This document shows, piece by piece, positions 15,021-23,200 of a stretch of 28,335 nucleotides of DNA; within the stretch, counting starts at the first letter, position 1, and each line of letters begins with the position of its first letter. The DNA comes from a bacterium Ga0077546. GTDB taxonomy: Bacteria > Cyanobacteriota > Vampirovibrionia > Obscuribacterales > Obscuribacteraceae. The stretch is taken from contig LNEX01000528.1 in assembly GCA_001464165.1 (NCBI GenBank), positions 1-28,335 of the forward strand. The letters run 5' to 3'. Both the position numbers and the translations under genes were made by a program. The notes under the pieces are model-generated. The model was not told where the DNA came from, did no database searches, and saw only the letters and a list, made by a program, of their open reading frames with translations.

Positions 15021-16178
15021 CTATTTCTTCGGCATTTCGAACAATAGTTTTTCTGCTGGTCTGCCTTTAATAGCCATGGCTTTCTTGCGGTCCTTTTCGG
15101 CCAGATTTAATTGACCTAGCTGTTCATAGGCCTTGGCGCGTCCTTCGTAACTTGCCCGAGCAGATTCAGGAGACTCATCGATAGCCACGCTATAGTCTTT
15201 AATCGCTTCCTTCCATTTGTGCAAAGCGGCATACTCACAGGCTCTGTAATAATAACCATCATCATCAAGTGGATTTGCCCTAATCAGAATGTGACAGTCG
15301 TTCAAAGCTTTCTCGTGCTGTCCAAGGCGGCTCAGCAACCGCGCTCGACTTAACAAATCACGATAAGAATCGGGCTCAAGTTTAAGAATGAGATCGAGAT
15401 CGCTCAACACATCTTTTGGTCGCCCCAAGCGGTCATAGATATTTGCTCGCGATCTAATCGTGGCAATCTCGTTTGGATGCAGCTTTAGCCTGGTGTTCAG
15501 GTCTTGCAGCGCCTTTGGAAACTGCTTCACTTCCAAATAAAACATCGCTCGATACTTGTAGAGGTCAGGGTCATTCGGATTTTGTGAAATCGCTTTATTT
15601 AAATAGGCCACGGCCTCGTCAAACTTCCCAGACTCGGCCAAGGCTAGGGCAAGATAGCTATAGCAATCCGGCACTTTAGGGTCAATGGCCAGAGCTTTTT
15701 TGAGGTATACCATTGCCTCATTATTTTTGTTCAGATAGTAAAGGCTCGCGGCGGCGACGACATAGGCTTCAGCTAACAACGGCTTACCGGCTATAGCTTG
15801 ATTACTGTCGGCCAAGGCTCTAACAATGTCAGACTGCGCGTGCCACACTTTAGCCCGACAGAGCAGTGGCCAGCTCAAACCAGGATTGGCCAAAATCAAG
15901 CGATCACAACGCTTTAACGCCTCAGGGCACTGCCGAGTTTCAATTAGATTTTGAATTTCTCCAAAATAAGGCGGCACCTTGTGTCCACCATCGCTCAGAT
16001 ACTTTTCTTTCGCTAACAGCGGGGCAGCAAATGACAGCATCGCCACAAACATAGCCCCGGCAAGCGCAACCCCGCCAGACATGAACAGCGGTAGCGCAAA
16101 CAGGCAATAGCGAGTCGATGCAATAGGTCGCAGCCAATTACGCCAACATTGATGTAGTTTAAAATTGTGATTGGGCAT
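15021..16178 (-). CDS. Membrane-anchored TPR-repeat protein (about 385 aa)
   Basis: After a basic N-terminus and a long hydrophobic segment (about residues 24-56, YCLFALPLFMSGGVALAG...), the rest of the protein is a run of roughly eight tetratricopeptide repeats of 34 residues. Examples begin AEAYVVAAASLYYLNKNN, PDCYSYLALALAESGKFD and PDLYKYRAMFYLEVKQFP, each with the Ala/Gly/Pro positions of a TPR. TPR superhelices bind protein partners; the partner here is unknown. The start is uncertain: the frame is open to 16274, and ATG 16178 is preferred because it puts the membrane segment near the N-terminus, but no good ribosome-binding site precedes it. Codon use is less GC-rich than in the 18-24 kb cluster. 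Confidence 0.82.
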   Translation of the reverse strand: MPNHNFKLHQCWRNWLRPIASTRYCLFALPLFMSGGVALAGAMFVAMLSFAAPLLAKEKYLSDGGHKVPPYFGEIQNLIETRQCPEALKRCDRLILANPGLSWPLLCRAKVWHAQSDIVRALADSNQAIAGKPLLAEAYVVAAASLYYLNKNNEAMVYLKKALAIDPKVPDCYSYLALALAESGKFDEAVAYLNKAISQNPNDPDLYKYRAMFYLEVKQFPKALQDLNTRLKLHPNEIATIRSRANIYDRLGRPKDVLSDLDLILKLEPDSYRDLLSRARLLSRLGQHEKALNDCHILIRANPLDDDGYYYRACEYAALHKWKEAIKDYSVAIDESPESARASYEGRAKAYEQLGQLNLAEKDRKKAMAIKGRPAEKLLFEMPKK

Positions 16179-16876
16179 GACTTGTATCAGCTTCTTGGGC
16201 AAGAGGCCACATAGCATATCAGAGCTGACTGAACATACAGCGGTTTGTTTCCCAAAGCGCCCATAAAAGGCCAAACTTCCTGGCTATAGTTAATTAGGTT
16301 TCCGAGAAAGTCAGCATCAAAGCAGCACCGCATAAGGTGCCATTTTCACAATACCAATCTATGGTCAGCTTGCGCATTGAGGCAAAGGAAGTCTCCATGC
16401 GTCGTTTTGCGTTCCGCCACCACATATAGTGGCGCCGCGCTAGCTGTATAATTGTATTTAATGTCAGAATCATCCGAACGAAACCTCTGCTGTTAGCGAC
16501 TCTCGCACTAGTACACCGAGCAGTGCCACGCGGGAAAGCAGCCGCTAGAGTTGCAGCAACTATTTCACCGCACCCATCAGAATATAACTGTTTTAGCCAT
16601 TTCGCAGTCGATTGCGAAGGGCAGACCATCGCGCTAACGCTTCCATTTCGTCAGAGCCGACCATATTCACCAACCTGCGCCAGCCAATTTGCAGCACACC
16701 ATGCGCCTCTCACTGGGGTAATTACTAACCATTGATAAATGTATTTGAGTTTATCTACTGTTTTATATATCCCTTCTAACTTTATTCAAGAGCTTTCAAA
16801 AACACCAGTAAACAGCACCAAAGCTTTTCACTAACCCCTTCGCCAGACAATCGCTTGCCTGACGGACCAACACGCA

Positions 16877-16907
16877 AAAGGAGAACAACATGAAATGGCG
16901 ATGTTAG
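16877..16907 (+). CDS. Possible five-codon minigene with strong ribosome-binding site
   Basis: AAAGGAG at 16877-16883 is followed 6 nt later by ATG at 16890, which reads M-K-W-R-C and stops at TAG 16905. A second overlapping mini-frame (M-L-E-N, stop) starts at 16901. A stable two-tier hairpin begins 13 nt after the stop. The arrangement resembles a leader peptide ahead of an attenuator, or the remains of a lost gene start. Confidence 0.25.
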
Positions 16908-17572
16908 AGAACTAAAACCTCCGACCGTGACAGTGCTGCCACCCACTGTGTTAGTCGGAACAAATCCAAGAGATTGACGGCGGTAGAGGAAGAGCAATCT
17001 TCTGAAGCAGTCATATTTTGGTTCTACAATTCAGCGTCGTCATGCTGAATTGGGAGGTACCCATTGCTGGCCGTGGACCCGGTTGAGTAGTGGTGTATCA
17101 ATATTTTGACGCACAGCAAAGGCCACCCCGAAAACATGACCTAATGCTGCGGACCTAAAGGTGAAAACTCAGTTAAATGAGTCGCTCACCGGCTTTTCGA
17201 AAATATATAAATACTTTCGATTAGTTTAGATGTAGTTTTCACTCAATGGACAAAACCTGGACACGAGCTTCAGGTTTGAGTCCTATAGCAGACTTCCGAC
17301 TTGAGTGATGTTAGCCGGATATGGCTAATACATTACTGAGTTAGCCGAGGGGCGGTCTGCTAGAGCCGAGGGCGCTTCTTTCTCACCTAAATTATCGAGA
17401 AAGAGGCAATCATATTTTAAACAATATAGAGCCTGTCCTCGAGGCTCGAGCAGCAATTGATGAGTCGTCAACTCAGAGATTGCTGTGAGCATCATTGCTT
17501 TCACCGGCGGTGATCCCAAACAACCCTAACCCGCAAGCCTTCGGGTAAGCGGCACTACAGATCCAAGTCAGT

Positions 17573-17637
17573 GTGCTGCTTTTCTTCAGAGAAATTTCTA
17601 TATAAATAGAAATATTCTCTACTGAGATTAGCAGTAC
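17573..17637 (+). ncRNA. Long imperfect hairpin, candidate small RNA
   Basis: GTGCTGCT (17573-17580) pairs with AGCAGTAC (17630-17637). Inside, GAGAA and ATTTCTA pair with TAGAAAT and TTCTC around a 6-nt loop, with small bulges. The whole 65-nt segment folds into one rod. Direction is unknown; I give the strand of the downstream operon. Confidence 0.3.
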
Positions 17638-17889
17638 CAGTCGAGTTCGGCTCTGGGGTCGAGCTTCTACCAGTCGCGCCTAGCGAGCGCGGTCATGACT
17701 GACAAACATGACTCCCGCGGGAGATTTGACGATTGGTCCAAATCGTTAAACCTGCCAATGCCAGGAATGAGAACCGGCATAGGGACAAGCTTAGAGAGGT
17801 TCCCACACTAGTGGGATTGGCGATGGTACTCCTGTCGCGACACCCTCTCTATCTCCATCAGCAACACAGTTAGTAGCATTTCGCATCCT

Positions 17890-17973
17890 CAAGGTCTTTT
17901 CGTTTTCACTCAAACGCGAGTGGCAGACATAGACCTTGGACAGGGCACAGGTAACGCCTGAAAAACCGTGCCC
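17890..17973 (+). promoter_or_regulatory. Two hairpins in the 5' leader of the PPDK-fusion operon
   Basis: CAAGGTCT (17890-17897) pairs with AGACCTTG (17931-17938) around an inner CACTC/GAGTG stem. GGGCAC (17943-17948) pairs with GTGCCC (17968-17973) around AGG/CCT. Both lie within 125 nt of the first start codon. They could shape mRNA stability or attenuation; neither has a U-tract. Confidence 0.45.
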
Positions 17974-18010
17974 TTCCTCCACCTCAGGCAAAACCTAGAA
18001 AGAGCCATCC

Positions 18011-19141
18011 ATGAACACCATTAACGCCAGCCTCTTCGCCTCCTTCGCTCCCGCCAGCTTCAGCGACCGCGCTGAAGTACAGGGCATCGACAACCTCGTC
18101 CAAGCCATTCACGGCGAATGGCTGAAGGTGAGCGAACTGGCTGCCAGCGCCAAGAAAGCATTGTTTGCCGTGAAGTCGCACCGCGGCACCTATGAAGTGG
18201 CGCTGAATCAGAAGGAGAACACCCGGCGCCGCGCTGTGATCAACAAACAGAGCTCTCTCGTCTGCAACTACGCAGCGGCCGACTATGCCTTCCGCTTCTT
18301 CGGCCAGAGGCTGGTGGCAAACACGCGCACCCTGGCCGCAATGATCCCCGAGCTGGTGAAAGACAGCAAGATCTGCGCCGGCAACTCCAGCATCAACGAT
18401 GCTCGCCGCAGCAACACCGTGGTCTGCGTCCGCCTCATCACCGAAATGCCGGACTCGCTGCAAGCCCTGGCGGCTCAGTTCAAGCCCGAAGATGTCCTGC
18501 AGATCGCAAGTGGCTCTGGAGACCTGATCACGCTCGGCCTGGCAATCTTCGACCACAACCAGATCGAACGCTTTGCCGCGCCGCTGAACATCCCCTACCA
18601 ATACGGGGTGACAAGCCAACCGGCCTTCGTGGCTCTGGAAGAGAAGCTGGCGAAACTGGCTGCCACCGTCGAGCACACCGAGCGAGCGGCCCAAGCCTTC
18701 GAGCGCGCCCGTTCGCTGGCCGGCAACCAGGAGCAATTCAAGAGCCGCCTGGCCAATGTCAGCACGCCGGAACAAGCCCGCCTGATCGTCAAGGAAGCAG
18801 ACAGGGCCATGCTCGACTATCGCGCGGCAGAACTGGCGCTGGAACAAGGAACTAGCGCCATCTACTACGCCAACCTGGCCTGCGAGCAACAGCTCAAGGC
18901 GGCCCCTCAGACGCACGGAGACACGGCTAGTGGCCTCTGGGCCGTGGTGCAAACCAACCGCATTGCCGCCAAGTGCCTGCTGCTGAATGCTATGGCCCGC
19001 CGCGCCAAGATGAAAGGAATGCTCCACACCAAAGACCACCATGACTTGCGCATGACCTGCTACCAGGCGCTGGAAGCCGCCTTCGAAGCCATTCCGGCCA
19101 ATTTCCAGTTCCCCTACCTGAACTTCCTGCACTGCAACTAA
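18011..19141 (+). CDS. Unknown mostly helical protein (376 aa), first gene of the operon
   Basis: I do not recognise any domain. The sequence is Ala-rich and almost entirely predicted helix, with heptad-like stretches around residues 210-290 (ALEEKLAKLAATVEHTERAA, then EQARLIVKEADRAM). There is no signal peptide and no membrane helix. A run of conserved-looking polar positions (HHDLRMTCYQALEAAFE) lies near the C-terminus. The start ATG 18011 has GAAAGAG about 7 nt upstream. It is the first of six co-directional genes: the next start is 24 nt after its stop, and the PPDK-like fusion follows 225 nt later. It may be a scaffold or the target of that enzyme, which is inference from position only. 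Confidence 0.75.
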   Translation: MNTINASLFASFAPASFSDRAEVQGIDNLVQAIHGEWLKVSELAASAKKALFAVKSHRGTYEVALNQKENTRRRAVINKQSSLVCNYAAADYAFRFFGQRLVANTRTLAAMIPELVKDSKICAGNSSINDARRSNTVVCVRLITEMPDSLQALAAQFKPEDVLQIASGSGDLITLGLAIFDHNQIERFAAPLNIPYQYGVTSQPAFVALEEKLAKLAATVEHTERAAQAFERARSLAGNQEQFKSRLANVSTPEQARLIVKEADRAMLDYRAAELALEQGTSAIYYANLACEQQLKAAPQTHGDTASGLWAVVQTNRIAAKCLLLNAMARRAKMKGMLHTKDHHDLRMTCYQALEAAFEAIPANFQFPYLNFLHCN

Positions 19142-19165
19142 ACCCAACCAAACATCGGAACACAA

Positions 19166-19357
19166 ATGAGCATCACTTTCACCATCCTCGGCCTGATCAT
19201 GATCGCCGCTGCCTTCCCCCTATCGAAGCTGGAAAAGAGAGGTGGCACCTTCGGCGGCTTCGGCCCCGGCGTCACCATCAAGTACGGCCGCCTGCTGGCG
19301 CTGATCGCTGGCATCGCCGGCGCCGCGCTGATCTTCAAGGGTGCTGGCGCCTTCTGA
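19166..19357 (+). CDS. Small two-helix membrane protein (63 aa)
   Basis: Two hydrophobic helices (about residues 3-18 and 42-60) flank a short basic and Gly-rich loop (KLEKRGGTFGGFGPG). I do not recognise the family. It lies 24 nt after the helical protein and 33 nt before the PPDK-like fusion, so it is almost certainly in the same transcript. The ribosome-binding site is weak (CGGAA). It could anchor the cytosolic products of the operon to the membrane, which is inference. Confidence 0.7.
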   Translation: MSITFTILGLIMIAAAFPLSKLEKRGGTFGGFGPGVTIKYGRLLALIAGIAGAALIFKGAGAF

Positions 19358-19390
19358 TAGTTCTCAGCCCTCTCATTCAAAGGAGAAATC

Positions 19391-22279
19391 ATGGCCAAAT
19401 TCACACAGCAGGCGCAAGCACAAGTGCCGGTGAGCAAGAAAGTGGCCTTCTCCTTTGGTGAGAAAGGCCCAGACAGCAAGAAAGACCTGGGCGGCAAAGG
19501 TGCTGGTCTGGTCGAACTGGTCAAGCTCGGCGCCCGGGTTCCTCACGGCTTCACCATCACCACCGCCGTTGCCCGCGCTTATGCCCAAGAAGGCGTCATG
19601 CCCAAGCGTGTGGTCTTCCACCTGCAGCAACAAGTGGCAGCGCTGGAAAAGGCAACTGGCAAGCGCTTTGGCGCGGCGGTCGAAGTGGGCACCATGCCCC
19701 TAATTGTCTCGGTGCGCTCTGGTGCGGAAGTATCGATGCCCGGCATGATGGACACAGTGCTCAACCTCGGCCTCAACTGGGCAACGACCAAGGCCCTGGC
19801 CAGCACGGTCGATGGGCGCTTCGCCTGGGATTCGTATCAGCGCTTTCTCAACATGTTCGGCGAGGTGGTGCTGGGCATCAAGAAAGAACTGTTCGACGTC
19901 TGCAACAACCGGCTGCTCACTCGGCACGGTGTCAGCGATATCGAGCAGCTGAGCGTTGCTGGTCTGACCGAACTGTGCGGCCGCTACCTGGCTCTGACAG
20001 AAGAAGAAAGCGGCAAGCCCTTCCCGCATCGCGCCCGGGAGCAACTGCTCATAGCAGTGCAAGCCGTTCTGCGTTCGTGGAACAACCAGCGTGCCCAAGA
20101 GTACCGCCGCCTCAATCGCATCAGTGGCAACCTCGGCACTGCGGTCAACATCCAAGCTATGGTCATGGGCAACCGTGATCAGAATTCCTGCTCGGGTGTG
20201 GCTTTCAGCCGCAATGTGGTAACCGGTGCCAGGGGCATGTGGGGTGAATTTTTGGTGCGCGGTCAGGGTGAAGATGTGGTGGCAGGTATCCGCAAGGCGC
20301 CTGATATTGCGTTGATGCGCCAGTGGAACGAAGAAGTCTATCTGGAGCTGGCTGAGCTGGTGGCAAAGATGGAACAGCATCGCGCTTTGCCGGTGGAAAT
20401 CGAATTCACCGTCGAATCAGGGGTGCTCTACATTCTGCAAGTGCGCGATGCCAAATGCACTGCAGCAGCTGCGGCCAGTGTGGCGGTGCAGTTCGTCTGG
20501 GAAAAGCGCTGGAGCAAAGAAGCAGCGCTGGCATTTGTCTCGAAAGAGGCAGTTGCTGCCCTTAAGGCACCGGGCTTTCATCCCATGTACCTGGCCACCG
20601 CCATCGAACGCAACCTCATCGGCCGCGGCATCTCGGCGTCGCCGGGGGCGGCCTTTGGCAAGGTGGTGACAACATCGCAAGCGGCAGTGGAAGCGGCAGC
20701 CCGCGGTGAGAAAGTGGTGTTGGTGCGCCCCGACACTTCGCCCGACGACCTCTCGGGCATGATTGCCGCAGTGGCCATCGTCACCTTCGTTGGCGGTGCC
20801 ACAAGCCATGCGGCAGTGGTGGCACGAGGCCTGGCCAAACCCGCTGTGGTTTCCCTCAATCTGGAAGTGGGTCAAAAGCTCACCGAAGGCATGGGAATCT
20901 CAGTGGACGGCAGCGGCCTTGTGCTGCTCGGCGAAGTGGAAATGGCAGAGCAAGTCAACAAAAAGGAGGTGAACATATTCCTCAAGTGGGTCGCCCAAGA
21001 GGAAGCGAAAAACTGGCCGAAGCCGCGCCTGAACTTCGACTACGTGGGGCAATCGGAGCGAGTGGAAACCCTCATCGCTGACTTTTACTTGAGCGATGCC
21101 ATGGTGCGCGAAGCCCAGGGCAAGGTGCTTGAGATGGAAGCGGTGACATTGCGCAACCAGGTGCACAGCGCAGTGGCAGAAAGACTGGCAACCTACATCG
21201 CCACTGCCATCGGTGGCGAGCTCTCCCACGGCAAGGCCAAAGACAAGTGCTACACCCCCGAGCTAGTGGCGGCCGAACATAAAGAGCTGAACGAGGGCTT
21301 TGCTGTCGAATTCAACGACGCAAGCTCTTGGGTACGGCCCATTGTAATTGCTCGACTGCAGACCCAGACGACGGCAGACCACCTGCGTTTTGCTGGGCTG
21401 GCAGCGACCTGCTTCAACACCCCAGCCTGGTCAACCAGCTACGGCGGCAAGAAGTGGGGGGCAATTGCCCAGGCGTTAGTGGGATTCTTGAACGGCACGC
21501 TCAGCCACAGCGTGTTTGCCGACCATGCATTCGACCTGCAACACAATGGCGGGTCAGTGTTTGGCAAGAATCGGATGGTGACCGGTGACCGCGATCAGAT
21601 TCACGGCCTGCTGGAAAGCAAGAAGCACGCGCGCACCATAGAAGAACTCTTCAAGAAGTTCATCATCCACGACAGCCACGACATATTCGACCGCGACGAC
21701 CGGCAAATGGCTTCGGCTGCTGTTGTAGCGCTCTATGAGCGGGGGCGCAAGCTCTCGCTCTGGGCGTCCGCTGCGGCAAAGAAGGAACCGACGAGCACCA
21801 TTGTGTTTGCCGAAAGCCTCAAGCCTTCCGCGACGCCGCAACCCGGGCCAACGAAACCCGGCCTGACAGCGCTAAAAGACCCGCACTATGCAAAGTCGAT
21901 TGAAGGGGCGAAAGCGGAGCTGCAGGAAGTAATCGACTATTTCAAAAAGCCCAGCAGTCACGGGTTGAAGATCGCCGCTACGGGAGGCGCAGGCAGCGGC
22001 AAAAGCAAAATGGCACAGGCAATGTCGCAGAAATTGGCTATGCCATGGCCGGACGACCTCCTGATGATCGACCCGCAAAACGAATTCGTTCACCTCGATA
22101 AAGGCAAGCTCGTCGACGAATACTCAGGTCTGACCGCAACCTCAAACCTCACAGGAGGAAAAACCCTAGACGAGCTGCTCAAGGGCTACAAGGACTCCGT
22201 ATACCACAAAAACGAAGAGCCAATAATCTTCACAGATGAGCCTTTCACAAACCAGTATTTCAAAGGAAATCTCTCATGA
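19391..22279 (+). CDS. PPDK-like ATP-grasp/phosphohistidine protein fused to unknown and P-loop domains
   Basis: Residues 1-355 match the ATP-grasp half of pyruvate phosphate dikinase: GGKGAGL with K36, VRSGAEVSMPGMMDT with R109, FAWDSYQRFLNMFGEVVLG, EFLVRGQGEDVVAGIR, and EIEF...QVR with E338, Q350 and R352. Residues 410-515 are the swivelling phosphohistidine domain, with GGATSHAAVVARG and H473. PPDK would then continue with a PEP/pyruvate TIM barrel of about 350 residues ending in a catalytic Cys region. I find none of that. Instead, residues 520-800 form an unknown domain with the pattern YGGKKWGAIA and DHAFDLQHNGGSVFGK. A Pro-rich linker (812-824) leads to a P-loop module with Walker A GGAGSGKS (865-872, K871) and two Walker-B-like strands (LLMID with D894; PIIFTDE with D949/E950). 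An AGGAG site at 19381-19385 precedes the start. The stop overlaps the next gene's ATG. Predicted: ATP-dependent autophosphorylation of H473, transferred to an unknown acceptor. Confidence 0.9.
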   Translation: MAKFTQQAQAQVPVSKKVAFSFGEKGPDSKKDLGGKGAGLVELVKLGARVPHGFTITTAVARAYAQEGVMPKRVVFHLQQQVAALEKATGKRFGAAVEVGTMPLIVSVRSGAEVSMPGMMDTVLNLGLNWATTKALASTVDGRFAWDSYQRFLNMFGEVVLGIKKELFDVCNNRLLTRHGVSDIEQLSVAGLTELCGRYLALTEEESGKPFPHRAREQLLIAVQAVLRSWNNQRAQEYRRLNRISGNLGTAVNIQAMVMGNRDQNSCSGVAFSRNVVTGARGMWGEFLVRGQGEDVVAGIRKAPDIALMRQWNEEVYLELAELVAKMEQHRALPVEIEFTVESGVLYILQVRDAKCTAAAAASVAVQFVWEKRWSKEAALAFVSKEAVAALKAPGFHPMYLATAIERNLIGRGISASPGAAFGKVVTTSQAAVEAAARGEKVVLVRPDTSPDDLSGMIAAVAIVTFVGGATSHAAVVARGLAKPAVVSLNLEVGQKLTEGMGISVDGSGLVLLGEVEMAEQVNKKEVNIFLKWVAQEEAKNWPKPRLNFDYVGQSERVETLIADFYLSDAMVREAQGKVLEMEAVTLRNQVHSAVAERLATYIATAIGGELSHGKAKDKCYTPELVAAEHKELNEGFAVEFNDASSWVRPIVIARLQTQTTADHLRFAGLAATCFNTPAWSTSYGGKKWGAIAQALVGFLNGTLSHSVFADHAFDLQHNGGSVFGKNRMVTGDRDQIHGLLESKKHARTIEELFKKFIIHDSHDIFDRDDRQMASAAVVALYERGRKLSLWASAAAKKEPTSTIVFAESLKPSATPQPGPTKPGLTALKDPHYAKSIEGAKAELQEVIDYFKKPSSHGLKIAATGGAGSGKSKMAQAMSQKLAMPWPDDLLMIDPQNEFVHLDKGKLVDEYSGLTATSNLTGGKTLDELLKGYKDSVYHKNEEPIIFTDEPFTNQYFKGNLS

Positions 22280-22851
22280 ATGACCGCAAACGCAGAACGA
22301 AGAGAAAGGCAGCGCAAGCGCCGCCAGCTTCGCGCGCACCGCAACCGCCCTACCGCGGCAATCCGGTGCGCGTCGGCCCCTACACGGTGCTGGCTGGTGG
22401 CACCCGCTACCTCGAGAGCTCCGACCTGGACAAGGCCGACGTTCTCATCCCCCTGACGGGCTGCCAGGAACTCAACTTCGGCCAGCTCTACGAGCTCACC
22501 GCCGAGCAGCAACCCTCCGGCATCACCACCTTCACCCCAGGCAAGAGCTACAAGGTCTTGGTGGGAAAGCTGCCCGACTTCGGCGGTGTTCCCGACAACT
22601 GGGAAGCTTTCCTGCGCCAGCAGGTGATACCACTGCTGGCATCAGGGGCAAGCTTGATGGGCTTCTGCTTCGCCAGCCAAGGGCGCACCGGCACCTTCTT
22701 GGGTTCGCTCATTGCCATCCTCGAACCCGAGACCGACGACCCCATCGCGGCGGTGCGTCAGCGCCACTGCGAGCATGCGGTGGAGACTGCGGCGCAAGCT
22801 GCTGCCATCTTCGCCATCAAGGGCATACCCGTGCCCGAACGCTACCGCTAG
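22276..22851 (+). CDS. Protein-tyrosine/dual-specificity phosphatase-like protein (191 aa)
   Basis: The Cys-based phosphatase signature CX5R is present as CFASQGRTGT, with nucleophile C131 and R137, on the usual loop after a hydrophobic strand (SLMGF). The general-acid loop is visible 30 residues earlier (KLPDFGGVPDNW, D101). After the P-loop the helix DPIAAVRQRHCEHAVETAAQ matches the DSP/PTP pattern that ends in an ET-xx-Q motif. The usual His before the Cys is Phe. The first 30 residues are basic and disordered-looking (RKRRTKRKAAQ...). Its ATG overlaps the TGA of the PPDK-like gene, so translation is coupled and expression is near-stoichiometric. It may dephosphorylate the product or target of that enzyme (inference). 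Confidence 0.85.
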   Translation: MNDRKRRTKRKAAQAPPASRAPQPPYRGNPVRVGPYTVLAGGTRYLESSDLDKADVLIPLTGCQELNFGQLYELTAEQQPSGITTFTPGKSYKVLVGKLPDFGGVPDNWEAFLRQQVIPLLASGASLMGFCFASQGRTGTFLGSLIAILEPETDDPIAAVRQRHCEHAVETAAQAAAIFAIKGIPVPERYR

Positions 22852-22920
22852 AACCGAGGAAGCGCCTCCAGGCGAGCCTTCCCTGTCGCTCAGCATTATC
22901 ACTGAAGGAGCAAATCTACT

Positions 22921-23178
22921 ATGGATGCCCAAACTTCTGTGGCCCAGCGTTACGTGATCAAGATGTCCAATGGCCAAGGCCACGTCGAGTGGTACATGGG
23001 CCTGAGCGTGCGCACCCAAGCGCTTTCGGTCGACGAAGCGCGCACCTTCACCAGCCAGGCCGCGGCCGAAGAAAAAGCAAAGGAAATCACGCGCCCGAGC
23101 ATGCTCGCCGCGTTCTCCGGCGCCTTCTTCGTCGACGGCGGCTGGTTCATCGAGGCCACCGTGGAGCCGCTCCCCTGA
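22921..23178 (+). CDS. Small hypothetical protein (85 aa)
   Basis: I do not recognise this protein. Sequence features are VAQRYVIKMSNGQGHVEWYMG at the start, an Ala/Glu-rich helix (QAAAEEKAKEITR) and a final strand pair (FFVDGGWFIEATVEPL). This looks like a small alpha/beta fold without membrane segment. The start ATG 22921 has GAAGGAG 10 nt upstream. It follows the phosphatase gene by 69 nt and shares its GC-rich codon use, so it probably belongs to the same transcript. Confidence 0.65.
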   Translation: MDAQTSVAQRYVIKMSNGQGHVEWYMGLSVRTQALSVDEARTFTSQAAAEEKAKEITRPSMLAAFSGAFFVDGGWFIEATVEPLP

Positions 23179-23200
23179 TCAGGTAGCTAGTTCCGCCCTC

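Larger units (their letters stand above)
16179..18010. other. 1.8-kb gene-poor region; distal 1.1 kb rich in hairpins
   Basis: No convincing coding frame is present on either strand. From about 16.88 kb to the start of the next gene there are many inverted repeats. The best are 16920-16959 (two-tier), 17027-17052 (9 bp perfect), 17160-17190, 17374-17407 (11 bp, one wobble), 17429-17447, 17573-17637 (long imperfect stem), 17712-17723 (perfect palindrome), 17725-17750 (10 bp, one wobble), 17792-17851 (with inner hairpin 17802-17815), 17890-17938 (two-tier) and 17943-17973. This may be a long structured leader of the operon starting at 18011, or one or more non-coding RNAs. No tRNA, tmRNA, RNase P or SRP signature was recognised. 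Confidence 0.45.

Noticed and set aside
16294..16629. 111-codon minus-strand frame upstream of the TPR gene
   Set aside because: Composition (many Arg, Cys, Trp) and the lack of a ribosome-binding site or family resemblance suggest chance.
17791..17991. 66-codon minus-strand frame just before the operon
   Set aside because: It overlaps several stable hairpins and reads like translated structured RNA. No start signal.
16880..18010. Group II intron, RNase P, tmRNA or SRP RNA
   Set aside because: I looked for the domain V pattern, GUGYG start, tmRNA ends and SRP loop motifs and found none. The region stays an unassigned structured stretch.
17984..19165. 393-codon minus-strand frame opposite the helical protein at 18011
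   Set aside because: The Val/Gly/His/Asp-rich composition is typical of antisense translation. The plus frame has a start site, a ribosome-binding site and a place in an operon.
19391..22279. Ordinary pyruvate phosphate dikinase annotation
   Set aside because: The first 515 residues fit, but the C-terminal substrate barrel is not recognisable and a Walker-A motif occurs where none is expected, so the plain enzyme name would mislead.
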